Below, piece by piece: positions 1-6,005 of a stretch of DNA of 10,194 nucleotides. This stretch comes from Halobacteriales archaeon SW_9_67_25. GTDB taxonomy: Archaea; Halobacteriota; Halobacteria; Halobacteriales; Haloarculaceae. Positions within the stretch are counted from its first letter, which is position 1; each line of letters begins with the position of its first letter. The notes below the pieces were generated by a model. The model was not told where the DNA came from, ran no database searches, and saw only the letters and a program-made list of their open reading frames with translations. Made by a program: the position numbers and the translations under genes. The DNA is taken from assembly GCA_003022745.1 (NCBI GenBank), contig PXSU01000111.1:7711-17904 (forward strand), read 5' to 3'.

Positions 1-789
1 GTCCTCGATGACCCCCTCGTCGAACCCGGCCGACCGGAGCGCGTCCGGCGAGAGCCGTGGCCTGTGGGCCAGCGACTCCACGAACGACCCCACCGCCTCG
101 CGTGCCGCCTCCGAAACCGGGTCGAAGGCCCCGGGCTTTCGTACCGGCGCGAGGTCGGTCCAGACCGTCTCGAGGTAGCCGGGCCACTGGACGAGACAGC
201 GATAGATACTCGGCAGCCCCTCCTCGAGGTCGTGGAACGCCTCAATCTCCTCGACGGTCCCCGCGAGTTCGGCCGGGGCCCCGTCGAAGGCTGCCATCGT
301 CGGCGCTATCCCGCGGTCCCGGTCGACGTGGTCCGGGAACGGCGCAAGCGTCGCCGGGTCGTCCGGGGGAGTCGAGCCGACCGGGCCGCCCGACAGCGAG
401 CGGTCGACGAGTGCGAACAGGACCGCTAGTCTGGGGCCGACGACGTCGAACGTGGCGAGCTGGCCCCGGAGCTGGCTGTAGGCCGCGGGACCGACAGGGA
501 GTTGCTCGCACCGGTAGACGGGAATCGAGCGGGTGTCCTCGACGGCGGTGAGGACTGCGTCGCGATAGGCGATGGTGTAGTCTGCGAAGGCCTCTGTCCG
601 GAAGACCGGTGCGACCTGTCCCCACATGTACCGGGCGAACTCGGGGTAGTTCGCGACGGTCGTCCGGAAGATCCAGTTGACGATGGGTGCACGGAACGTG
701 GCCTTGACGCTCTCGTAGAGCCCGCGCTGCCAGCCCGTTGCCTCCGACTCGTAGAGTTGTCTGCTCGTGTCCACGGCTACGGCCACCAT
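1..789 (-). CDS. DehI-family (2-haloacid dehalogenase-like) protein, 3' end outside window
   Basis: An open minus-strand frame runs from ATG at 789 to the left edge: 263 codons without a stop. An in-frame TAA seven codons upstream fixes the start. The protein resembles the DehI family (2-haloacid dehalogenases that hydrolyse both D- and L-substrates using an Asp-activated water, without a covalent intermediate). DehI is built from two similar helical lobes, and that internal repeat is visible here: about residues 34-80 (API..WIFR....YPEF...MWGQVAP....EAF) and 192-234 (LPSIYRCLVQWPGYL...WTDLAP....GAF). Asp187, in the stretch FHDLEEGLPSIYR, could be the catalytic Asp (Asp189 in P. putida DehI), but I place this from memory without an alignment. 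Known DehI proteins are near 300 aa, so most of the gene is present. Haloarchaeal members are annotated by homology, and dehalogenase activity is unproven. It is divergent from the GlmU-like gene and has no obvious metabolic link to it. Confidence 0.72.
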   Translation of the reverse strand, partial: MVAVAVDTSRQLYESEATGWQRGLYESVKATFRAPIVNWIFRTTVANYPEFARYMWGQVAPVFRTEAFADYTIAYRDAVLTAVEDTRSIPVYRCEQLPVGPAAYSQLRGQLATFDVVGPRLAVLFALVDRSLSGGPVGSTPPDDPATLAPFPDHVDRDRGIAPTMAAFDGAPAELAGTVEEIEAFHDLEEGLPSIYRCLVQWPGYLETVWTDLAPVRKPGAFDPVSEAAREAVGSFVESLAHRPRLSPDALRSAGFDEGVIED

Positions 790-922
790 GACCCACCACC
801 CGCATGAACCTTACGCGGCCGTGCTCGCCGGTCGAGCGGTCACTGTCGGCGGATTCGACCTCCGGATGGCGAAAGCTTGCGTCCCCCAGAAAGTTGAAGC
901 CGACAGGTCACGAGCGGACCGT
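790..922. promoter_or_regulatory. Divergent intergenic promoter region (DehI-like / GlmU-like genes)
   Basis: These 133 nt separate two divergent starts and must hold promoters for both. I see no strong TATA box. For the plus-strand gene the best AT-rich stretch is AGAAAGTTGAAG at about 888-899, roughly 30 nt before ATG 923. For the minus-strand gene there is GTAAGGTTCAT, about 20-25 nt before ATG 789. Both are weak. No Shine-Dalgarno sequence precedes ATG 923, which fits a leaderless mRNA. Confidence 0.3.
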
Positions 923-2116
923 ATGAGCGTCCAGACCGCCGTGGTCCTCGCTGCCGGCGAGGGAACCCGGCTGCGCCCGCTGACGCGCAACCGCCCGAAG
1001 CCGATGTTGCCGGCGGCGAACCGTCCCATCCTGGAACACGTCCTCGACGCGCTGGTCGACGCCAGCGTGCGCCACATCGTCCTCGTCGTCGGATACCGGC
1101 GCGAGCGCGTCCAGGAGCACTTCGGGCCAACCTACCGCGACGTTTCCCTGGAGTACGTCGTCCAGGGGAAACAGCTCGGCAGCGGGCACGCCCTCCTGCA
1201 GGCCCGCGAGGTGGTCGACGGCCCGGTGCTCGTCGTCAACGGCGACCGCGTCATCGAGGCGAGTTCGGTCCGGGACGTGGCAGGTGCCTACGAGGAGGGG
1301 TCCGCCGCGGCAGCGATAGCCGTCCTGGAACACCCGGACACGGGACAGTACGGTGCCGTCACGCTCCGCGACCGTGAGGTGGCCGATATCGTCGAGAAAC
1401 CCGACACCGACGAGTACCGACTCATCAACGGCGGCGTCTACGCCTTCTCGCCGTCCATCTTCGACGCCATCGCGGAGACGCCCCGCGAGGCGGGCGAACT
1501 GGCGTTGACCGACACCCTCTCCAGACTGCTCGACAGCGAGCGGGTGCGGGGCGTCCACACACAGGGCCTCTGGGTCGACGCCACCTACCCCTGGGACCTG
1601 CTGGCGGTCGCCGACGAAGTACTCGCCAGGGGTCGAGTCGCCGAACCGCTGCGGGGAGACAGAGTGTGGGTCCACGACGAGGCTACCGTCCACCCCGACG
1701 CGACGTTGCGCGGCCCGGTCGTGGTCGGCCCCGACTCCGAGATCGGGCCCGGTGCCGTCCTCGGGCCGACGGTCTCGCTCGGGGGCAACGTCACCGTCGG
1801 TCCGAACGCCACCGTCGAACGGTCAGTGGTGGACATTGACGCGCGGGTCGACGCCGGCTCGACGCTCCGGGACGCGGTGCTGGGCGGGGGCGTCCACCTC
1901 GGCGCGGCGACCACCATCCCGGGCGGTCCCGCCGACGTCCGCGTCGGCTCAAGGGTCTTCGAGAGCCAGCGCCTCGGAGCGGTCGTCGCCGACCGGACGC
2001 AGGTACGCGGCGGCGCGAGCTTTGCCCCCGGAACGCTCGTCGGCCCGAACGTCACGGTCGGCCCGGGTGTCCACGTGACGGGAACCGTCAGCGAGGGCGC
2101 GGAGGTGGTGCGCTGA
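923..2116 (+). CDS. glmU: GlmU-type sugar-1-phosphate nucleotidylyltransferase with C-terminal left-handed beta-helix domain
   Basis: 397 aa. I chose ATG 923 because the signature nucleotidyltransferase fold begins immediately: VVLAAGEGTRLRPLTRNRPK at residues 7-26 (nucleotide-binding loop and catalytic Lys). Further motifs are GSGHALLQA (87-94), VNGD (105-108), VEKP (157-160), NGGVYAF (169-175) and WVDATYPWDL (217-226). From about residue 255 to the end there are imperfect hexapeptide repeats (IGPGAVLGPTV, VGPNATV, VGPNVTVGPGVHV) of a left-handed beta-helix. Archaeal proteins of this layout convert GlcN-1-P and acetyl-CoA to GlcNAc-1-P, then with UTP to UDP-GlcNAc. The direct overlap with glmS (TGA/ATG sharing one base at 2116) supports this pathway and translational coupling. 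The acetyltransferase half is diverged (see findings), so a nucleotidylyltransferase-only role, or another sugar substrate, remains possible. A longer in-frame start at 767 adds only non-homologous sequence and was rejected. Confidence 0.85.
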   Translation: MSVQTAVVLAAGEGTRLRPLTRNRPKPMLPAANRPILEHVLDALVDASVRHIVLVVGYRRERVQEHFGPTYRDVSLEYVVQGKQLGSGHALLQAREVVDGPVLVVNGDRVIEASSVRDVAGAYEEGSAAAAIAVLEHPDTGQYGAVTLRDREVADIVEKPDTDEYRLINGGVYAFSPSIFDAIAETPREAGELALTDTLSRLLDSERVRGVHTQGLWVDATYPWDLLAVADEVLARGRVAEPLRGDRVWVHDEATVHPDATLRGPVVVGPDSEIGPGAVLGPTVSLGGNVTVGPNATVERSVVDIDARVDAGSTLRDAVLGGGVHLGAATTIPGGPADVRVGSRVFESQRLGAVVADRTQVRGGASFAPGTLVGPNVTVGPGVHVTGTVSEGAEVVR

Positions 2117-3906
2117 TGTGCGGGATCATCGGCTGTGTCGGCCGTGACGACGGCACGCTGGAGACGCTTGTTCACGGCCTCTCGAAACTCGAGTACCGGG
2201 GCTACGACTCCGCGGGCGTCGCGCTCACCGGACCCGGGACTGGCCTCGACATCTGCAAGCGCGCCGGGGAAATCGATGATCTCCGGGACGGGCTCGCCGG
2301 CCGGACCCTCTCGGGAACGGTGGGCGTAGGCCACACCCGCTGGAGCACGCACGGGCCGCCGACCGACGAGAACGCCCACCCACACATGGACTGTGCGGGC
2401 AACGTGGCGGTCGTCCACAACGGCATCATCGAGAACTACCAGCCGCTCCGCGACGAACTCACGCGGGCCGGACACACCTTCACCAGCGATACCGATACCG
2501 AAGTGGTCCCCCACCTCATCGAGGACGCACTCGAGGGCGGTCCGGACCCGGAGGAGGCGGTCCGGACCGCGATTTCGCGCCTGGATGGCAGTTACGCCAT
2601 CGCGGCAGTGGTCGCGGGCCACGAGGTGGTGTTCGCGGCCCGCAACGACTCGCCGCTGGTGCTCGGAATCGGTGACGACGCCCTGTATCTCGCCAGCGAC
2701 GTCCCCGCGTTCCGGGACTACACGGACCGCGTCATCTACCTCGATGACGGCGAGTTCGCCCGGCTGGACGGGGCCTGGACGGTGACCGACGCGGAGGGTA
2801 CTGTCGTCGAGAAGCCGGTCGACACGGTCGACTGGGACCCAGAGGAGACGGGCAAGAGCGGCTACGACCACTACATGCTGAAAGAGATCCACGAGCAACC
2901 GCGCGCTCTCCGGCAGTGCCTGCGCGGGCGGGTCGACGAACTCGGCGGGGCCGTCGACATCGGGGACCTCGGCGACCTCTCCCCGACGGGCGTCCAGTTC
3001 GTCGCCTGTGGTACCTCTTACCACGCGGGGCTGTACGCCGCGGGGTTGTTCCGGGCGGCGGGCGTGCCCGCCCAGGCGTTCCTCGCCAGCGAGTACGCGA
3101 GCGGGGTCCCGCCCACCGGCGACGCGCTGGTGGTGGGCATCACCCAGAGCGGCGAGACGGCCGATACCCTGTCCGCACTCCGCGAGGCACGCCGTCGCGG
3201 GGCGCGCACGATGGCCGTCACGAACACCGTCGGCTCGACCGCCGCACGCGAGTGTGATCACGCGTTCTATATCCGCGCCGGCCCGGAGATCGGCGTCGCG
3301 GCGACGAAGACCTTCGCCTCGCAACTCGCGGCGCTGAACCTCCTCGCGCTCGCGACGGCCGGCGGCGACGCCCGCGATATCGTGCCCGCCCTGCGGGACC
3401 TGCCCGGCGACGTCCAGGCAGTGCTTGACGACTCGACGGCGCCCGCCGTCGCGGAGACCTACGAGGACGCCCCCGCGTACTTCTTCATCGGGCGTGGCCT
3501 CCACTACCCGGTCGCCCTGGAGGGTGCGCTGAAAATGAAGGAGATCACCTACAAACACGCGGAGGGGTTCGCCGCGGGCGAACTGAAACACGGCCCGCTC
3601 GCGCTGGTCACCGAGAACACCCCCGTGTTCGCTGTCGTGACGGGGGACGGCGAACTGGCCCGCAAGACCGTCGGGAACGTCAAGGAGGTCGAGGCTCGCA
3701 ACGCGCCCGTTGTCGCAGTGACCGACGGTGCGAGCGATGTCGAACGCTACGCCGACCACGTCCTCGAGATTCCCGAAACCCATCCCCGGGCCGCCAGCGT
3801 CCTCGCGAACGTGCAACTCCAGTTGGTCTCCTACCACGTGGCGGCGCGGCTCGGCCGGTCGATCGACAAACCCAGGAACCTGGCAAAGAGCGTCACTGTC
3901 GAGTAG
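2116..3906 (+). CDS. glmS: Glutamine--fructose-6-phosphate aminotransferase (isomerizing)
   Basis: 596 aa, cytosolic. GlmS converts fructose-6-P and glutamine to glucosamine-6-P and glutamate, the committed step to UDP-GlcNAc. The N-terminal class II glutaminase domain (about 2-235) begins MCGIIGC, so Cys2 becomes the N-terminal nucleophile after Met removal. Glutamine-binding signatures follow: HTRWSTHGPPTDENAHPH (73-90), HNGIIENY (101-108) and the Asp in SDTDTE (124-129). Two SIS sugar-isomerase domains follow (about 290-420 and 450-585), with ACGTSYHAG (297-305), TQSGETADT (343-351) and AGELKHGPLAL (487-497, catalytic Glu489). The C-terminus, KPRNLAKSVTVE, carries the Lys (591) equivalent to the E. 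coli Lys603 that forms a Schiff base with the sugar. All key residues are present and the length is normal. Its ATG overlaps the GlmU-like stop by one base, so the two are very likely co-transcribed and coupled. Confidence 0.97.
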   Translation: MCGIIGCVGRDDGTLETLVHGLSKLEYRGYDSAGVALTGPGTGLDICKRAGEIDDLRDGLAGRTLSGTVGVGHTRWSTHGPPTDENAHPHMDCAGNVAVVHNGIIENYQPLRDELTRAGHTFTSDTDTEVVPHLIEDALEGGPDPEEAVRTAISRLDGSYAIAAVVAGHEVVFAARNDSPLVLGIGDDALYLASDVPAFRDYTDRVIYLDDGEFARLDGAWTVTDAEGTVVEKPVDTVDWDPEETGKSGYDHYMLKEIHEQPRALRQCLRGRVDELGGAVDIGDLGDLSPTGVQFVACGTSYHAGLYAAGLFRAAGVPAQAFLASEYASGVPPTGDALVVGITQSGETADTLSALREARRRGARTMAVTNTVGSTAARECDHAFYIRAGPEIGVAATKTFASQLAALNLLALATAGGDARDIVPALRDLPGDVQAVLDDSTAPAVAETYEDAPAYFFIGRGLHYPVALEGALKMKEITYKHAEGFAAGELKHGPLALVTENTPVFAVVTGDGELARKTVGNVKEVEARNAPVVAVTDGASDVERYADHVLEIPETHPRAASVLANVQLQLVSYHVAARLGRSIDKPRNLAKSVTVE

Positions 3907-3914
3907 CATCCCGT

Positions 3915-4301
3915 ATGTCCCCCGACGACACCCTCGTACACGCCCTCCTCGGTGCCGTCGTGACCGTCGTCGTGTCGCCGTTCGTCCCGTTCGCGCCGAT
4001 AGTGGGCGGTCTGATCGCCGGCTACCTGCAGGGCGGCGACCGCGACGACGGACTGTGGGTCGGTACCGTCTCCGGCGCCATCGCCCTGGTCCCGCTGGTC
4101 GTAATCGCGTTCCTCCTGGCGAACGTCTTCGTCTTCATGGTCAGTGGCGCGATGGGACCGGGCCGGATGGTCGGCGGCTTCGGCCTCGTGGCTATCGTCG
4201 TCGGCCTGCTGTTCGCGGCCGTCTACACCGTCGGTCTGAGCGCGCTGGGCGGCTGGCTCGGCAACTACGTCCGCTACGATACCGACATCGGGTCCAGGTG
4301 A
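3915..4301 (+). CDS. DUF5518-type small integral membrane protein
   Basis: 128 aa, starting 8 nt after the glmS stop, so probably in the same transcript. It is almost entirely hydrophobic: likely TM segments are at about 9-37 (perhaps a helical hairpin), 48-78 and 88-117. The block GGLIAGYLQGGDRDDGLWVG (31-50) is the Gly-rich, acidic-loop signature I associate with haloarchaeal DUF5518 proteins. The function of that family is unknown. No enzyme motif, signal peptide or metal site is visible. Placement behind glmU-glmS may be only transcriptional convenience, as DUF5518 genes occur in many contexts in haloarchaea. The stop lies 16 nt from the stop of the converging lipoprotein gene. Confidence 0.8.
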   Translation: MSPDDTLVHALLGAVVTVVVSPFVPFAPIVGGLIAGYLQGGDRDDGLWVGTVSGAIALVPLVVIAFLLANVFVFMVSGAMGPGRMVGGFGLVAIVVGLLFAAVYTVGLSALGGWLGNYVRYDTDIGSR

Positions 4302-4317
4302 CCTGCCCTGCAGCCCC

Positions 4318-4998
4318 CTACTCTCCCTGCTCGACTGCTTCCATCATCGAGAAGACGTTCTCGCGTTCGACTTCCCCGACTCTGCGGGGATAGGCGCCGA
4401 CGGTCACGACGAAGTCCTCGCCGACCTCGACGGCCTCGGTGATGTGGAGCGCGAGTTCGATGTCGACCGGTGCCTCCGAGAGTTGCGCGTCGGCGCTGAA
4501 CTCACCGGCGGTAGTCTCCTGGCCGGCGACCAGGGCGCCCTCCTCCCCGACCTGTTCGAGGTTCTCAAGGCTCTCGAAGTTGCCCTCGACCCGCCCGGCG
4601 AGTTCACTGCTGTCCATGTCCTCTATGGGATTGAAACTCTGGCCGAGCACCGACACCTGCGGCGTCGAGAGGACCGTGAATATCGCTGCCCGGGCACTCT
4701 GCTCGACAGGGGCGTCCGCTATGTCCGAGACCTCGATCGCCTTGTCGTACTCGGCCTGCCAGTTCGTCACGATCACGTCCTGTGACTGACCGCCGACCTC
4801 GAAGGTGCGTTCGATCACGTTCTCGGTGACACCCTGTTCCTCGTACCCGGTTTCATCGCGGGTCGATGCCGGAACGGTCGTCTGCGTGGCCTCGAACTCC
4901 AGTGGCTCGTCGCCGATGAACGGTATCGCGCTACACCCTGCCGTGCTCGCTGCGACTGCCACTGTCGCCCCTGCAAGTACGTCCCGTCGTGTGAACAT
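4318..4998 (-). CDS. Tat-exported lipoprotein, DUF6517-like
   Basis: 226 aa. I chose ATG 4998 because a textbook haloarchaeal signal peptide begins there: twin-arginine motif TRRDVL (3-8), a short Ala-rich hydrophobic core, then the lipobox STAGC with the lipidated Cys at residue 22. A longer frame extends to 5163, but its extra 55 residues are Arg/Ser-rich and cross the promoter. The mature protein is acidic with no Cys besides Cys22. It resembles DUF6517 haloarchaeal lipoproteins, which have no known function. It should be folded in the cytoplasm, exported by Tat and anchored to the outer face of the membrane by lipid. Its own TATA box lies 28 nt upstream, so it is probably transcribed separately from the membrane-protein gene 67 nt upstream on the same strand. 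No catalytic motif is visible; a substrate-binding or surface role is possible. Confidence 0.82.
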   Translation of the reverse strand: MFTRRDVLAGATVAVAASTAGCSAIPFIGDEPLEFEATQTTVPASTRDETGYEEQGVTENVIERTFEVGGQSQDVIVTNWQAEYDKAIEVSDIADAPVEQSARAAIFTVLSTPQVSVLGQSFNPIEDMDSSELAGRVEGNFESLENLEQVGEEGALVAGQETTAGEFSADAQLSEAPVDIELALHITEAVEVGEDFVVTVGAYPRRVGEVERENVFSMMEAVEQGE

Positions 4999-5020
4999 GT
5001 TCCTCCGTACAGAGGCGGCG

Positions 5021-5031
5021 TTTGTATACTT
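5021..5031 (-). promoter_or_regulatory. TATA box of the Tat lipoprotein gene
   Basis: On the minus strand this reads AAGTATACAAA, the most AT-rich stretch in the 67-nt spacer. Its centre is about 28 nt before ATG 4998, which predicts a start site at or within a few bases of the ATG (a leaderless mRNA). GGAGG at 5006-5002 lies only 3 nt from the ATG, too close for normal Shine-Dalgarno use, and would fall outside such a transcript. Confidence 0.6.
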
Positions 5032-5065
5032 GGTGGGGACGGCCCGCGTTCGGTCGAACCCGTAC

Positions 5066-5884
5066 TTACTCCGACGGCGTCTCGACTGTTTCGGGATGGA
5101 ACTCGCTCCAGGCGAACCAGAAGATGCCGTGGCTGTTGAGGCGGTCGAGTTCTGCTCCTGCATGTGGCCCCTCGCGGGCCTCGCCGTCGAAGCTCCACTC
5201 GTTGCCCGCCTCGTCGACCAGGCGCCCGTCCGACAGCGAGAACCGCACCGGCTCGCCGTCGACCTCGCGAACGAATAGTTTCACGCCGCCCTCGCGCTGG
5301 TCCTCGACGACCAGCACGGACACGCCACCGACCTCGTCGTTGATGACGTCGGCCCCGGTAACCGTCTCCTCGGGATAGGCCCGCGAGGCGTTGCCGATAC
5401 TCACACCGTCGACGCTGCCGACGTCGAAGCCCACGCGCTCGCTCTCGGCGTACCCGGAATAGGGGTTCGAGCCGTAGGTCGATTTCGGGTAGATGCCGGT
5501 GTCCCGGGAGAGCACGAGCGTCAGTTCGCGGGGCACGAGCCGGCCGACGGTGTACAGCCAGAGGAACTCGACGTACAGCCGGCCGGCCCGGAAGACGGCC
5601 TGGCCGGCGGTCTCACCGAGCAGGTCTGCATAGAACACCTTCGCGCCGAACAGGACCTGTGGCGCTGCACGCAGGGGCAACACCAGGAGGGTCACCACCG
5701 GCCCGAGCAGTTCCGGGACGACCGGCAGTCGGACGAGGACGAACAGCGCGACCGCCAGGGAGAGCGTGAGCCGGCGGGTCCGGCCGAACTCGAGTACCCT
5801 CCCCGAGAGGTCGGCTTCCCAGGGACGGAACCGGTACACGGGGAGGGCAAGCAAGCCCAACGCCAGAAGCAGGATGACACTCAT
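5066..5884 (-). CDS. Membrane-anchored DUF3179-like protein
   Basis: 272 aa from ATG 5884. An upstream in-frame GTG at 5974 would add 30 basic residues overlapping the divergent promoter region, so the ATG is preferred. The N-terminal half is hydrophobic: TM segments at about 1-17, 39-54 and 58-75, and perhaps an amphipathic stretch at 95-118. The C-terminal half (about 153-268) matches the layout of DUF3179: GVSIGNASRAYP (160-171), VINDEVGGVSVLVV (180-193), LSDGRLVDEAGNEWSFDG (217-234), a Gly-Pro turn (239-240) and FAWSEFHPET (257-266) near the end. DUF3179 has no established function. The Cys-containing motif usually found after the VNDEVGG strand is absent here, where the sequence reads VVEDQREGG. 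The gene is divergent from mevalonate kinase and 67 nt upstream of the lipoprotein gene. DUF3179 assignment is from pattern recognition only. Confidence 0.68.
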   Translation of the reverse strand: MSVILLLALGLLALPVYRFRPWEADLSGRVLEFGRTRRLTLSLAVALFVLVRLPVVPELLGPVVTLLVLPLRAAPQVLFGAKVFYADLLGETAGQAVFRAGRLYVEFLWLYTVGRLVPRELTLVLSRDTGIYPKSTYGSNPYSGYAESERVGFDVGSVDGVSIGNASRAYPEETVTGADVINDEVGGVSVLVVEDQREGGVKLFVREVDGEPVRFSLSDGRLVDEAGNEWSFDGEAREGPHAGAELDRLNSHGIFWFAWSEFHPETVETPSE

Positions 5885-5918
5885 CACGGACGGCGAGGAC
5901 AGCGTGCGGTCGACCCGG

Positions 5919-5926
5919 AAAATAGC
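5919..5926 (-). promoter_or_regulatory. Possible TATA box of the DUF3179-like gene
   Basis: The minus strand reads GCTATTTT here, in an otherwise GC-rich region, about 38 nt before ATG 5884. This would give a short leader of roughly 10-12 nt. It is the only AT-rich stretch at a suitable distance, and it supports the ATG at 5884 over the GTG at 5974. Confidence 0.4.
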
Positions 5927-5945
5927 CACAGCAATCCGTATGTTT

Positions 5946-5970
5946 CGGACCGGTCTCCGGTACCGGACCG
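5946..5970. repeat. 12-bp palindrome flanked by CGGACCG direct repeats in the divergent promoter region
   Basis: TCCGGTACCGGA at 5956-5967 is a perfect 12-bp palindrome. CGGACCG occurs at 5946-5952 and again at 5964-5970, 18 bp apart. The palindrome ends 6 bp before the presumed TATA box of mevalonate kinase, a position typical for an operator or activator site. Binding is inferred, and GC-rich DNA can produce such symmetry by chance. Confidence 0.35.
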
Positions 5971-5973
5971 ACA

Positions 5974-5980
5974 CCTAAAC
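5974..5980 (+). promoter_or_regulatory. Possible TATA box of the mvk-ipk unit
   Basis: CCTAAAC is the AT-richest stretch upstream of mevalonate kinase and is centred about 29 nt before ATG 6006, the spacing expected for a leaderless haloarchaeal mRNA. GGAGG at 5998-6002 is only 3 nt from the ATG and so poorly placed as a Shine-Dalgarno site. Confidence 0.45.
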
Positions 5981-6005
5981 GGGGCTCGGCCGCAGATGGA
6001 GGGGT

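Noticed and set aside
242..805. Alternative 187-codon minus-strand frame in the DehI-like region
   Set aside because: The translation is Arg/Gly/Pro-rich. The adjacent frame from ATG 789 is open to the window edge and matches a known family with an internal repeat.
767..922. In-frame N-terminal extension of the GlmU-like protein
   Set aside because: It would overlap the divergent DehI-like gene and add sequence before the signature nucleotidyltransferase motif, which normally starts within the first ten residues.
1585..3909. A 774-codon minus-strand open frame opposite glmS and the GlmU-like gene
   Set aside because: Antisense shadow. The plus-strand frames carry complete catalytic motifs, and the antisense translation is low-complexity without a recognisable domain.
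4999..5163. Longer lipoprotein reading frame starting at 5163
   Set aside because: It would bury the Tat signal and lipobox inside the protein, overlap the 3' end of the upstream gene and include the TATA box.
5885..5974. GTG 5974 as the start of the DUF3179-like protein
   Set aside because: It adds a basic 30-residue segment lying in the divergent promoter region. ATG 5884 begins directly at a TM segment and has a TATA-like element upstream.
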